DNA of 64,000 bases from Eunapius fragilis (Eukaryota > Porifera > Demospongiae > Spongillida > Spongillidae), in the NCBI GenBank assembly GCA_963681505.1, contig OY811971.1, positions 18,430,234 through 18,494,233 on the forward strand, in the 5' to 3' direction. Positions within the stretch are counted from its first letter, which is position 1, and each line of letters starts with the position of its first letter. The notes beneath the pieces were generated by a model that had not been told where the DNA came from, ran no database searches, and was given only the letters and a program-made list of their open reading frames with translations. This document shows, piece after piece, positions 25,301 to 34,300 of the stretch. The translations under genes and the position numbers were made by a program.

Positions 25301-27471
25301 TCATAACAATGTGTACAAACACTAATATCTAAATGGGCATTATTATAAATTCATGCAGCAAGAACTATAACATGTATTCATAGCCAGAGCTTATTTCTCT
25401 CCAAAGACCCCAGTATTTTTCTACAACACATCACCTCTTAAATATCCCATTGCACATAGTTTTATTGCATATAACACGCATTTTTAAAATGCTGGTCTGC
25501 ATGACACCTGCAGAAACACAAGTATTGGTTGCTGTGCTATTGCACAATTAAAATAGCAGCCTCACCAGTACATCCATACCTGAATTGTTGTGTATGCGAT
25601 AAGCTAACCTCAGGAGCAGATCCAGTGTGCCTTGTAGAAGCAACAGGTGACTCAATGGCCAGAACAGAAATGGTTGGACATGTATCTTGGATAGCTGCAA
25701 CCAGATTAGTTGATTTGGCAGAAACACAGGCCTCAGCAGAGGCAGCAGTGAATCGAGGGCAATCTTTGCTTGGATTACTCGCAGCAGGAACACTTCCAGC
25801 AATATATGGTATACAGGTATGACTTGTTGCTCCGCTTGGGTCACCTTGTGGATAGACATGTTCTACATTTGCAGAACAAACTGCAGGTTTATTAAGCGAT
25901 TCGGAACAATTATAAACAACACATGGTGGCACATAACCTGGCTTAGGAGATATGTCGGCACCAGTCATGGATGGTGCAATATTAGTTGCAGATGTCATGT
26001 GATTATCACTCAACGGTATGTTATCTGTCTTAGGGTTAGGGTTAGGAGCTGGTCTATCAGCTGGTACCGTAGGTTTGTCACCAGTCTTACCTTTCACATC
26101 ATCAGTTGCAGAAGTAATTTGATCACTTGGTGATATGGCATTCACCATAGATGGTATGCATATATGATCAGTTGATGTAAGCACACTTGGAGTTATGTCA
26201 CTTGTACCAGTAGGTTGCATATATTGATCAGTTGAAACAGGAACACTAGGAGGTGTGTCGTCAATGGTTGTAAGTGGTACATCAGTGGTTGGTGCAGCAA
26301 CACTGAGATGTGTGTCCTCAGTCTTAGCCACTACATCATCAGTAGCAGACGGAGCTTGACCTCTTGATGGTGTGTTACCAGTCTTAAGTTCGACAATGTC
26401 AGTTGATACTGGAGCACTTGGAGGTATCTCACTGGTAATACTAACTTGATCACTCAGTGGTATGGCATCGCTCTTAGATGGCGCATTATCAGTTGACGTT
26501 GGAAAATTTGAATGTATTTCACCAGCACTAGGTGTGTCATCAATACTGGTAAGTAGTACATCATTGGTTGCTGTAGTCCCTACATCATCAGTAGCAGGTG
26601 GTACTTGACCTCCTGACGGTATTTCGCCAGCCTTAGATTCTACATTATCCGTTATAAGAGTCCCATGTAATAAAAGATTGTCAGTCTGTGGTACTACTTC
26701 TACAGTAGCTGGCCATGCCACACCAACAATCCTTTGCTGACAATTATCATCGTTGCATGCAGCAGACGTACCGGCATTGTCTTCAGCATCGTTACATAAA
26801 CCAACGTCTGCATCAGGTGGCGGGTCAACCGTCTTTGGTGAACATCTGAGAAAACTTGCAGGTGGAATATTTCCAGCCTTGGAAGAGGCAGTAGCTACAG
26901 TTTGGGAAGCATCGCCATCAGCGGTAGGTATACGTATCTGCGGCGGCAAGTGAGGTGGCTTATCGGCAGGGTGCGGTTTTTCGGTCCATTTAGAACTATC
27001 AGCAATCCCATCTCCTTGTGAAGGAGATTCGTAACAACGTTCGTCACTGCCAGCAATAACTCCGTCGACTGCACCAGAGAGTTCATCATTGGGTGCTTGC
27101 ACTTTGTTTTCCAAACATTCGGAATTGCCACACCAGTTATTGCCACTTTTGGTACCTGACGCGATGGCATCCGATGAACTATCCTGCACTATGACGAAAG
27201 ACGAAGAGACGGAGTCAGAGAGACATTGCATTTCAAGCTTCACAGAAGTATCAACGACAGCAAAAGAACCTGTGTCGACGTCGAGAGATTCGTCTTCAAC
27301 CGCGTAGTCGGTGAGGGAGAGCACCAGCGAGGGTTGACACCCGTCGGCACCTCTTCCGCCTGATGAAGGTATGGGGCAGCCATGGATTGATGCGTCAGTA
27401 ATGACAACGAAACTCTCGTCAACCGCAGGATGGCCGGAGACGTTTATGGAAGAATCGACATTTTCTGCCAT
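1574..27471 (-). CDS. RNF213-like: RNF213-like giant AAA+ ATPase / E3 ubiquitin ligase, copy A (multi-exon gene span)
   Basis: This is a multi-exon gene read on the minus strand from ATG at 27471 to TAG at 1574-1576, with dozens of exons and short introns. In protein order I see a Ser/Thr/Pro-rich N-terminus, a CBM20-like domain, a stalk, AAA modules (GESGCGKT then FFDEANTTEA; GKPGSSKS then LDEVGLAEDS), the E3 shell, an RZ finger (CPNGH..., CGKPMDQRRCLEC) and a C-terminal core. These motifs and their order are those of RNF213 (mysterin), a cytosolic ubiquitin ligase of over 5000 residues in mammals, linked to lipid droplets and defence against intracellular pathogens. Oddities: no RING found, an in-frame TGA in AAA3, and a partly duplicated P-loop exon. 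A second copy begins at the right edge of the window. The family call is secure; whether this copy is functional is not. Confidence 0.93.
4360..4565 (-). CDS. RNF213-like copy A, RZ-type zinc finger (two exons)
   Basis: The first exon ends with ECPNGHRYLVGE before a GT donor at about 4522. The second (about 4466-4360) begins with CGKPMDQRRCLECNAQIGG and continues QNHQPAQGN. Together they give the RZ finger C-x3-H plus three further cysteines, nearly as in vertebrate RNF213 and shared with ZNFX1. Structural and biochemical work on RNF213 assigns the RING-independent ubiquitin transfer, including on bacterial lipopolysaccharide, to this module. All expected metal ligands are present. The same sequence occurs at about 60670-60870 in copy B. 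Confidence 0.93.
5880..8226 (-). CDS. RNF213-like copy A, E3 shell; site where the RING finger would be expected
   Basis: Exons include 8226-7770 (SVKEVLEEI near its end), 7690-7535, 7483 to about 7290 (VQTASSIVETITALHTSYHQ), 6820-6665 (VIQAVEEAIRQFVPPLEKD), 6612-6520, 6463-6380 and 6306-6085. The last gives KCCHTFFIEFVSQLCF followed by DDKVPVIRSSLLQLLL, which aligns with the segment directly after the RING of vertebrate RNF213. Immediately upstream, where the C3HC4 RING should be, I read only GISKCEKIGTADAVHHVKSEL and neighbours, with no set of paired cysteines. The second gene copy shows the same. The RING therefore appears to be absent, unless an unnoticed exon carries it. Confidence 0.7.
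8424..11090 (-). CDS. RNF213-like copy A, AAA5/AAA6 and start of the E3 module
   Basis: Exons here (for example 11087-10900, about 10498-10200 read on the minus strand, 9608-9415, 9035-8450) give helical protein with no Walker motifs. This is expected, because AAA5 and AAA6 of RNF213 are inactive. The segment at 11087-10900 (ENRYLLFLTENYAALQILLCHL) is the conserved linker after AAA4. The 9035-8450 exon contains RNSLVIIQCQSGHLHGELIACARYRI, resembling the stretch before the E3 shell. Boundaries within this block are approximate. Confidence 0.65.
11350..12530 (-). CDS. RNF213-like copy A, AAA4 module
   Basis: The exon at 12530-12330 encodes IELRIPLFIIGKPGSSKSLAK, the diagnostic RNF213 AAA4 Walker A. 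The next exon (12215-11990) encodes VSYQCSQHSTPESIKEVFQLA and the Walker B VVVLDEVGLAEDSPQLPLKALHPLLEDG (about 12100-12030). Exons to 11350 complete the module (NWALDPAKMNRGLMLMRGEPSVEEL, DYALKLLDLLFEPLAKAY, GLRDFY). All catalytic residues of this ATPase site are present, unlike AAA3. In mammals AAA4 is one of the two working ATPase sites and drives oligomer formation; that role is carried over from the family. Confidence 0.92.
13210..15228 (-). CDS. RNF213-like copy A, AAA3 module with in-frame TGA in the P-loop exon
   Basis: The exon at 15228 to about 15095 carries DPSYALTADNLIKILAIQMRF, the conserved lead-in to AAA3. After a 1.1-kb intron the next exon (from about 13950) gives CDIPVVLMGESGCGKT, an intact Walker A, then TGA at 13900-13902, then LVQFMCDLAAQTTGA in the same frame. 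Downstream exons give KVHGGTTKEDIMGCI and the Walker B FFDEANTTEAIVMIKE (about 13650-13700), then the sensor FIAACNPYR. Both Walker motifs are canonical. The stop falls where the duplicate exon at 14155-14370 has CGA, so it looks like a CGA-to-TGA transition. Either the copy is a recent pseudogene or this is an allele or base error. Confidence 0.88.
14155..14370 (-). repeat. Diverged tandem duplicate of the AAA3 P-loop exon pair, inside the upstream intron
   Basis: This block is a direct copy of 13722-13940, roughly 85-90% identical by eye. It repeats the end of the P-loop exon, the short intron and the start of the next exon. The coding part reads LMDESGYGKTRLVQFMCDL then a changed stretch ending NNMIILK; the second exon reads VHSDTTIEDIMGCIDRAKKF and then stops matching. 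The Walker A is altered (DESGYGKT versus GESGCGKT), but the codon that is TGA in the main exon is CGA here. A CAG lies just upstream at a phase that would keep the frame from the preceding exon, and the donor is AAG|GTATTT. It could be an alternative exon or just debris. Confidence 0.8.
14371..15020. other. Large AAA3 intron with hAT-like MITE remnants
   Basis: This 650-bp stretch of the 1.1-kb intron holds no exon. Positions 14470-14580 have CCCCCTCC-type tracts and end with CCTGTATCCGGCCCTG, whose complement CAGGGCCGGATACAGG is a typical hAT-like terminal repeat; I cannot find the matching left end. CAGTGTTTCCCACTGC at about 14638 is another hAT-like start without a visible partner. The rest is AT-rich with no recognisable content. 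Confidence 0.5.
15270..17373 (-). CDS. RNF213-like copy A, first AAA modules (AAA1/AAA2 region)
   Basis: The exon around 16980-16780 encodes a P-loop of the form STRCGMGKSLYVQRLA (about 16938-16970), followed by a TDAVFEHL helix and a CTIFHIDVDPNV strand. In RNF213 this order fits the AAA2 Walker region upstream of the two catalytic modules AAA3 and AAA4. Flanking exons (17373-17062, 16250-16000, 15740-15276) are helical linkers. The exon at 15539-15276 ends with TPELYQGLLHNRVNFGENYASW, which leads into the conserved segment before AAA3. The Walker B of this module reads HIDVD and not a clear DE pair, so hydrolysis is doubtful. Confidence 0.75.
17380..24505 (-). CDS. RNF213-like copy A, N-terminal arm / stalk exons
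   Basis: A run of well-formed exons separated by short introns, including about 24505-24117, 24066-23830, 23800-23560, 23528-23268, 22776-22435, 21938-21594, 21578-21345, 20755-20390, 20331-19740, 19457-19240, 19191-18850 and 18774-18400. The translations are helical and leucine-rich with no catalytic motif. This matches the position of the stalk and linker between the N-terminal domain and the motor ring in RNF213. A stretch around 23600-23800 (QAEWLHALPLAHLLCEHCKPF) resembles the conserved Trp/Leu/His stalk helices. About 1.7 kb between 21.9 and 23.3 kb has little coding sequence beyond the 22435-22776 exon and is mostly AT-rich intron. Exact splice sites are not fixed. Confidence 0.7.
24553..25121 (-). 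CDS. RNF213-like copy A, exons 2-4: CBM20-like carbohydrate-binding domain
   Basis: Three exons (about 25121-25077, 25018-24830, 24770-24553) join in frame. The product shows the pattern of a starch-binding CBM20 fold: a VTFHVIVPQDRWG strand with a Trp pair, then an LGSWKS turn, then PYKYMVFSP and a terminal NRCLTI segment. The LG-x-W turn, the Y-K-Y strand and the N-R-x-L ending are what I recognise. I recall a CBM20-like domain being described in the N-terminal arm of RNF213, so the position fits; glycogen or glycan binding is inferred, not shown. Splice sites are GT-AG and introns are about 60 nt. Confidence 0.65.
25580..27471 (-). CDS. RNF213-like copy A, exon 1: long Ser/Thr/Pro/Asp-rich N-terminal region
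   Basis: An open frame of about 630 residues starts at ATG 27471. It opens with a short acidic, serine-rich segment (MAENVDSSINVSG) and continues as a low-complexity region rich in S, T, P, D and A. Degenerate repeats built on TDDV..KT.D.P and STD..PS recur between about residues 250 and 500. No globular domain is recognised. The exon probably ends at 25580 at a CAG|GTATGG donor; joining to an acceptor at 25121 (TAG|GCTATATC) keeps the frame of the next exon. It is likely disordered. Long disordered N-termini also occur in vertebrate RNF213, but this one is not recognisably homologous. The GTTAGG runs near 26030 are coding, not telomeric. Confidence 0.8.
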
Positions 27472-27696
27472 TCATACAGAGATCGATACAGACTGTAGGC
27501 CGAGGTAATAGCAGCTTTCGAAATGTACTTTATAGCCCGCTCAGTACCTTATATTTAGACCATATGACGCAACAGGAAACTAATTGTCGTCGTAGATTAT
27601 TAAACGTTTGGCTTATTCATGCGCCATTTTGAATTTATTATCGTGCGACAAGCATGACATAATTATTAACAGTTAACAGCGGAATAGGTTTTGGTG
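27472..27696. promoter_or_regulatory. Short head-to-head intergenic region, possible bidirectional promoter
   Basis: Only about 225 bp separate the ATG of the RNF213-like gene (27471, minus) from the ATG of a decayed divergent frame (27697, plus). The region contains TATATTTAG near 27550 and AT-rich blocks, but no defined core promoter that I would commit to. If the plus-strand fragment arrived by transposition, the arrangement is accidental. Confidence 0.35.
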
Positions 27697-28090
27697 ATGA
27701 GTTCGAGCGGACAACTTAATGTTCAGGGAAAGAAGAGATACAGGGAAAAAACGGGTCTCTTGTTGCGATTCTTACAGCCTACATTTCGGGATTGCTGGGG
27801 ACATACACCCAACGTGTGGCCAGATGTTGAATTTCCAGACATATGTGCGTACCTTATTCATATACTCCTAGTCCATACACAAAGGAGGCATTAAAAGCAT
27901 AGAAGAGTACTGAAGGTGGTCTTACTTTTGCGTTGGCTATGTACAAGATGTAAGGTTGTTAAAATTTTCCTCTTCTAAGTGGCTTCTCTCTGCAAAGGTA
28001 CGTTCTGCTTACAGCAGGATATCTTTATTGATTATCATTACACAGTCAGAAGAAGCTGAGTTCTCCATCTTTGATGCCTTGGGTCAGAGC
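27697..28090 (+). pseudogene. 5' fragment of a SWIM/YqaJ-type transposon-associated protein gene (decayed)
   Basis: The frame from ATG 27697 gives MSSSGQLNVQGKKRYREKTG and then WPDVEFPDICAYLIH. After a probable splice or frameshift come SPYTKEALKA (followed by a stop) and, in another frame, YFCVGYVQDVRLLKFSSSKW. The order W-P-V-x-[FY]-x-D-I...YL, YT.E.LKA.KS and [YF]-x-G-[YW]-V-x-D-V is the N-terminal signature of a widespread animal family that often also carries a SWIM zinc finger and a YqaJ-like nuclease. Stops and frame changes are present and nothing downstream continues it, so it is a truncated relic. Family call from memory. Confidence 0.5.
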
Positions 28091-28247
28091 TAGTAGATTA
28101 CAATGGTACTATATTATGTGCTCACTGCTATTGCACGGCTGGTGTTGGGGAGGCCTGTTCACATATTGCAGCTTTGCTGTATTTTGTGATGACCAAAGTA
28201 AATTTGAACAAGCAAACGTCCTGTAGATCAACATTATGCAAATTAAA

Positions 28248-28289
28248 TGGTGTGTGTTTGTGTGTGTATGTGTGTGTGTGTGTGTGTAG
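28248..28289. repeat. (TG)n microsatellite
   Basis: A run of TG dinucleotides with a few interruptions, next to the left end of the element at 28370. It has no other visible content. Confidence 0.9.
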
Positions 28290-28369
28290 GGCAATACTTT
28301 CACAAAACCAGTGTGTGTAAACAGTGGATGGTCATTTACTGTTATATGTATAGGTCCCACTGGTGTATA

Positions 28370-29361
28370 CAGGGGCGGCGGATGAGGGGGGGGGGGCAAG
28401 GGGGGCTTTAGCCCCCCCAAATATGTATTTGAGGGGGCTCAGCCCCCCCCCCCCCCCCAAATTTAGCGATCGATCGGACGATGATATGCTGCCGTATATA
28501 AGTACATGCACTCCATTAGCATGTCTAATGTACCAGGCGTCCTCACGGGGGTACATTTGTCTACAGGCTGATTCACAAATTCACGCACGTCACCGCGACG
28601 CGACGCAATGCGACGTCGCAGGAATAGAAAAATTTCTATTCCTGCGACGCGATGCAACGTCGCAGCGATAAACCACACCTAAACCACGCCCGATACTGGT
28701 ACGTTATTAAAAATTGACGGCCGAGCCCAGAGCAGAACTTTTTTTCATTCATCGCGACGCATCGCGGGCTCTTGAGTCATATTGTGAACCAGCCTTACCG
28801 CTTTGTACAGTTATTCACGTTCTGCCAGTTTAACTTCCCTTTTACATTTGACGATGATGCTAGTCGTTTAGAGCTCGGCCCGAATTCCCAGGCTCTAATT
28901 CTTTTTCTCTGGTCCCAAGCAGACCCAAGCCAGAGCGTCGAAGTGATCGCGGTACGCGTAGTTAGTACAGAAGATTACATAGAACCACGCATATCGCGAT
29001 CTAATAGTTTCACTTTTAAACCGTGACTTGGGACCAAAGAAAAATAATTATACCTTGGCAATTTCGGGCCAAGCTCTAAAGGACCTGTACAACGAGCATG
29101 CACTGTCAAATGTTCGTTGAACGTGGATAAATTTATTTACTAAGCACTGGGGTAGGCAGATGTACCCCCCGAGATCGAGGAGGTCCCGGTACATTAGACA
29201 CTAATGCCACTGATGTTGCTATTGAATTCTCCACTACCAACGACGAACGCACCAGATACTTTGGTACTGTGCTTTGTAACGAAATTAATGTAGTCATGAA
29301 TATAATTATCGTTTCAGTTTAGCCCCCCCCCCCCAAATATGATAAGCTTCCGCCGCCCCTG
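28370..29361. mobile_element. Non-autonomous TIR element with 5-bp target duplication (GTATA) and internal G/C tracts
   Basis: The left end CAGGGGCGGCGGA (28370) and right end TCCGCCGCCCCTG (to 29361) are perfect 13-bp inverted repeats. They are flanked by direct GTATA copies at 28365-28369 and 29362-29366. Just inside each end are long homopolymer tracts (G runs near 28386-28410, C runs near 28445 and 29324). No coding capacity is seen. The CAGGGGCGG terminus is hAT-like; a 5-bp duplication would fit an hAT5-type group rather than the usual 8 bp. The element at 53292-54464 has the same architecture. Confidence 0.85.
28867..29080. mobile_element. Nested MITE with about 55-bp inverted repeats
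   Basis: TTTAGAGCTCGGCCCGAATT at 28867 is mirrored by AATTTCGGGCCAAGCTCTAAA ending at 29080. The inner parts also pair (TCTGGTCCCAAG with CTTGGGACCAAAGA). It lies wholly inside the 28370-29361 element. A separate short palindrome around GCAGGAATAGAAA / TTTCTATTCCTGC sits at 28616-28646. Confidence 0.7.
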
Positions 29362-29760
29362 GTATAGGTGAGGTCCACTGGTAGGTTCACTATGCCTATT
29401 ACTGTGTGCACACAGGGACCACACATGAGGCACCATGCACATGCGTGTGCTATATGCACTCATATGAAGCCCGGTGTGACCTTTGCACAATAATGCGATC
29501 ATCGCTGTAGCCTGTGAACTTTGCCAATTACTGTGCATAAAAGCAAACATACACAGTTAATAAATACTATCCATGCCTGTGCAACAGTCATCGCTGATGT
29601 AGTAGATGCATATAAACTGGCTGTGGATACTGGCAGATCTCTTCAGAAAAGGTACACAAAGAGAGCGGGTCTATAGCCGAGAAAACCATCTTTACGACCA
29701 CGTATCTAACACAGGATTATGTTTTAAGAGAGATCACTACGCCATTCCTTTAGTTCAACC

Positions 29761-30705
29761 CAGTGTTGCCGCGGCTGACTAATTGGAACAATTCCCGGAC
29801 GGACGGCTGACCGGATTACACCTCTGACGGTCACGGTCACGGCCAGCAATGGCCGGCATAAATCCTTTCCGGTCACGGCCACGGCCAACGGTCTGCAGCC
29901 TATCCGACACGGTCACGGCCATTTCTGACCGCCAAAACCGTCAAATCTCGGGTTTGGCGGTCACGATTGGCGGTCAACCGTCAAGGGTTGGGAATTAATT
30001 ACCTGTGCCGACTTCCGCTTGAAAAGCTTGAACTACAGTCTGACACTTCTTTCGCGTCATCAATATGGTCCTTCAGCTCTCTACGACACAATAACAATCA
30101 TTGAACGTCTTCAACTCAGACGATTGAGCCAATTTGTAACCTTGCATGTGTGAACCAGACGGATGAAAAGTAATTTTTTGAATAGCTAGCGATCTGGTGG
30201 AGGCATTTTGGCAGATGGATCAGTCTTCTTCCTCTTAGAATCAGGTTCTTTACTATCGTCGGCCATAATGCGGCGCGCTAGCGATACTGAAAAAGTGGTC
30301 TACGCAACGTCAAATCTTTGTATTTCCAAAACTTCACATCAAACGCTTACATAACACACGGCGAATACAGAAATAGCTTTTTATATAATGTTTCTAGTTC
30401 TAAGTAACGAAATATGAGCACTTTATGCGATGTGTTCATTGCCAAGTTACACATAGGCTTATGTAACGGAGTATAATCTTTATAATTATTTCGATATAAT
30501 TCTAATTTAATTAACAATTAATTAACCGTGACCGTCAAAGACCGGCTCATATTTTTGACGGTCAGCCGCCAAATATATGACGGCCGCCGTAATTCCCGGC
30601 TCAGACAGTCAGGCATGATGGCGGTCCACGATCACGGACGGTCAGCACAAAAATCGGCAAGTTTTGACGGCTGCCGGACGGCCACGGCTGGCCGCGGCAA
30701 CACTG
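29761..30705. mobile_element. hAT-like non-autonomous element (945 bp) with near-perfect 8-bp target duplication
   Basis: Perfect 15-bp inverted repeats, CAGTGTTGCCGCGGC at 29761 and its complement ending at 30705, are flanked by GTTCAACC (29753-29760) and GTTCAACT (30706-30713), which match at 7 of 8 positions. The CAGTGTTG start and 8-bp duplication are classic for hAT transposons. The interior has GC-rich subrepeats of the CGGTCACGGCC and GACGGTCA type near both ends and an AT-rich centre. No transposase frame is seen. Confidence 0.88.
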
Positions 30706-30713
30706 GTTCAACT

Positions 30714-31303
30714 TCAACCATACATCTACACAGTGTGGATGTCACAGTGTGGATGTTAAAAGCAAAGGACACATCGTTGCATAGCTACACGAGGTACACA
30801 AAAAAGAGCGGTCGTGATACACAAATGGATCGTTATGTTAGTGAGTGTTAATAGTCAATTTCTTAAGCCCACGTCACGGCTGTTTCGTCCGCGACAATAT
30901 GTTTTGTAATTAGATTAAATAAACCGAATTACGGTATGGACAAAACATGGCGTACAATAAGCTCATTATAAAATAACATCTAAAGGAGGCAGTTTATGCA
31001 AAACCTGTTACAGTAATGCAAGATCTTTTTGATGCTAGCTATAAAGCAACCATTTATTAATCCAATACTGTGTATGCGCTAATAAAAGCATATCGGTTCA
31101 CAATACACTAACAGTTGCGCATCTTAGTGCTTTTTTCCGTGTCTAAAAATCAACGATTTGGTTGCCACTTTTCTCCAAATTCCGCCTTATAAACTCCCTG
31201 TTAAAAGTGAACTTCAAAGAGTGGTTAGTCATGCTATAAATACCGCAGGCTACCACGCGCCCTATATAGGTTGTACGACGTAACAAACCACAAACTGTTT
31301 GTA
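30714..31303. other. Intergenic, AT-rich; nothing recognised
   Basis: This stretch lies between the hAT-like element and the RAG1-like gene. It has no coding signature, repeat end or RNA gene that I can support. It would contain the promoter of the RAG1-like gene if that is transcribed; no TATA box stands out. Confidence 0.5.
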
Positions 31304-34300
31304 ATGAATACCGCGTGTAGTAGCTGTAAATTGGAAGACCTATGCCGGGTCTGTGGGTGCAAGCTAAACAAAGGGTCAAAAGCGGTGAGGAAGCAGACGG
31401 TAGTATCTGCTAAGTTAGAACGCCATACATGTGCATACAAGTGCACAAGCTTCACCAAGGAGTTGCTGACCGCTTTCCACTTTGATGTATCCAAAGATTG
31501 CCCTGAGATCCACCCACCAATGTTCTGCAGGAAGTGTGAATTAGTGTTAAGGAGGAAGGTTGCAGCACAAAAGAAGCCCCCTTACAAGTGCTTACTGAAG
31601 CTGTTGAGGAGTGCAAAGTATAGTATGATAAATCTAGCATTGTAATATAGATGTCTTAATACACCCACTCCAGGGTTGTATGCCTGTCTACAAGGATAGA
31701 TGGCCCAAACACAGGCCATATTCTGTAAACAGTCCTGCTGAAATTGTGGAGCACATTATGGCTGTATCACCACCACCAATAATAAAGAACCCCATACAAC
31801 CACCATTAGCAGCCACACAAACACTCTCTGTAATGAGTGAGCTGGAATGCTCCATCTATCTGGGTGTGCTCGCACAACCAATGCAGCTTCCAAGTGGCAA
31901 ACTAGTATGTGCTACTTGTCTGATATGTGCTGCACGCTGTCCCTGCTGTCACTCCACTGTGCCCTTGGAGTGCAAGGATGTCAATCCAGCTTCTAGCCTG
32001 ATTCAGCATCTAGTGCATGATGTTATGGTGGTGTGTGGTACATGCAAGAGCAGTGTGAAGGCAATCAGCTACGACTCACATTGTTGCACTACTGTCCAAC
32101 GACAGGAAATGCAACTTGTTAGTAAAGTCTTGCACCAGATGCTAAATGCTAGTAAGGAGAACAGCATACAGATTCCAACAGGAGGGACAGTAAGTTTATA
32201 GGAGTAAATCAGCATTTAAAATTGAACAATGATCATGTCATACAGCCTTTGAAATTGGTTCGCATATCCACACCACGAGCACCACTCTCTGAGCTCAGTG
32301 TTCGCACACGCAAGCGTCGTGTTCATGAGCTTCAGATGACATGGTCCATCCTGAGTGCTGGTGCCGAGGATGCTGACATCTTGATTGAGGATGAGCTGAG
32401 GTGTCTGAGTGAGGAAAGAAAAGAAAAGGTACTCCATGATGCAGGGATCACTATTAACATTCCACCAAAGCAAGGGCTTGCCATCAAGTCCATGCTTGGT
32501 ATCCCCTGGCATAGACTAAGGATTCTTAACAGGCTAGCCACATGCAGCAGCAAAGGAATATGAAAAAATATAACTTTCACTTAACTTCCTTACAGGTGGT
32601 TGAAGCAAGCTGGGGTGTACTTAGGCAGTGAGAGAAAGCAGCGTGCCCTTAGCAACAAGCTTGTTGGTGATAACCTTGAGGTGGAACTAGCTCCATTTTC
32701 CTTTCAACTCAGCAATAGTGGGGAAGAGCTCCGTGGGGCAGCTTTTGCCTATACACCCAGCCTCACTAGGAAAGTTGTTCATCTTTTAGAGCAGAATGAA
32801 ATGTAAGGCATATTGCATCTGTTCACATAACTGTTTAAGAGATTTATGTGCAGGGAGGGCACACTTACCTGGCATGATGGAACGATTCCAGATGATGAGA
32901 TATGGCTTAAGCTGGGTGGTGACAAAGGTGGTGGCTATTTCAAGATGAACTTCCAGATTGTCAACACCCCAGCACCAAATTCTGTCCACAATACATGAGT
33001 TTTCTCCTACTTTGAAGCAAGTGACACACTTTCCAACCTCCATGTGGCACTGGACAGATTCAGAGGTGAAGTGGCTAACATCAGTACAATGAAGTGGAAG
33101 TAAGAAAGAACAATAATTTACATATTGATCTATACATGCAGGGACTACAAGTTCAAAGTGTTCCTCAGTGGCGACTATGAGTTCCTTTCTTGTATGTTGG
33201 ACACTCTGGTGCAAGTGGTAAGAGCATAAATTTAAAACATGGCTAATGCAACTTCTACCTACATATATAACTTATAGGGAGGCAGCCTTGCATTTTATGC
33301 CTGATCACCATAGAGCAGTTGCATATGTCACCAGCAGCTAGAGGGCCTTGTATTCCTCGCACGTTGGATTCCATGCTCCTTGACCACCAACGTTTTATGG
33401 AAGAAGGTAGAGGGGATCTTAAGAAGGCCAAGCTATTTAACAACTGTATAGAGTACCCCTTTTTCAACATACCACTATCACAGGTTTGTTGATACTTGTA
33501 ACACAGTATACTGACTTGCACATCAATATTTGTATACAGTTACTTTGCATGTACTACATTTAGGTCTGCTTACCAGGCTTGCATGTAACACAGGGGATTT
33601 TCCTGAAAATTTTCACCCTCTTTGAGGAAGCCTGTCACCAGTTGGACCTAAAACTGGCAATGCATTGGAGGGAAGACTCCATCAACAGTTCAGAATATGA
33701 GGCCTATTCCAGCATGCTAAGCAATCTCAGTGCAGCTAAATGTGAACTAGATACCTTGATGCAGGAAGAGGTGATTATTCAGCAGGTGGCAACATACTAC
33801 TCAATTGTTGATGGCAGCAATGAATTGCTTGCAACAGGTCTTCGGGAACTATCCAGTACCTGTCACACACAAGTTGAAGTCCTGGTGAGTTAAATGTGCA
33901 GTTATTATGCATTCATAATCATTCAAATCCCTTGTAAAAATAAAGAAGAATAAGATCATTGCACTCAAACAGAACATCAGCAAGGGCTTCAATGTTGATG
34001 ATGGACCATGCATGAAGAGCATCCAATTGTTCCTGAACAGATTGGGAGTGTGTCGCCAACACTACCATGGAGGTACTTTTGTTGGAAACCAATTCTGAAG
34101 GTATACCAATATACATGCACAACAAGTGATTACAATGCATGTGATGTTATGCGAGTCATGCATTTCAGCCCTCCAATGTGAAAGCTGTGTGTTCTTGTGC
34201 TAACTGCTCATGACACACCTGTCATGGCTGATGCACAAGAACTATTAATCAAGTTCCGATCCATATTTCTGCAGTTCTCAAAATACCATTCTCTATATGA

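Noticed and set aside
26020..26050. Telomere-like TTAGGGTTAGGG
   Set aside because: It is inside the continuous coding frame of exon 1 (a Pro/Asn/Pro run on the minus strand) and only two to three units long.
25819..26133. Plus-strand frame of 104 codons within exon 1
   Set aside because: Antisense to the low-complexity coding exon; composition explains it.
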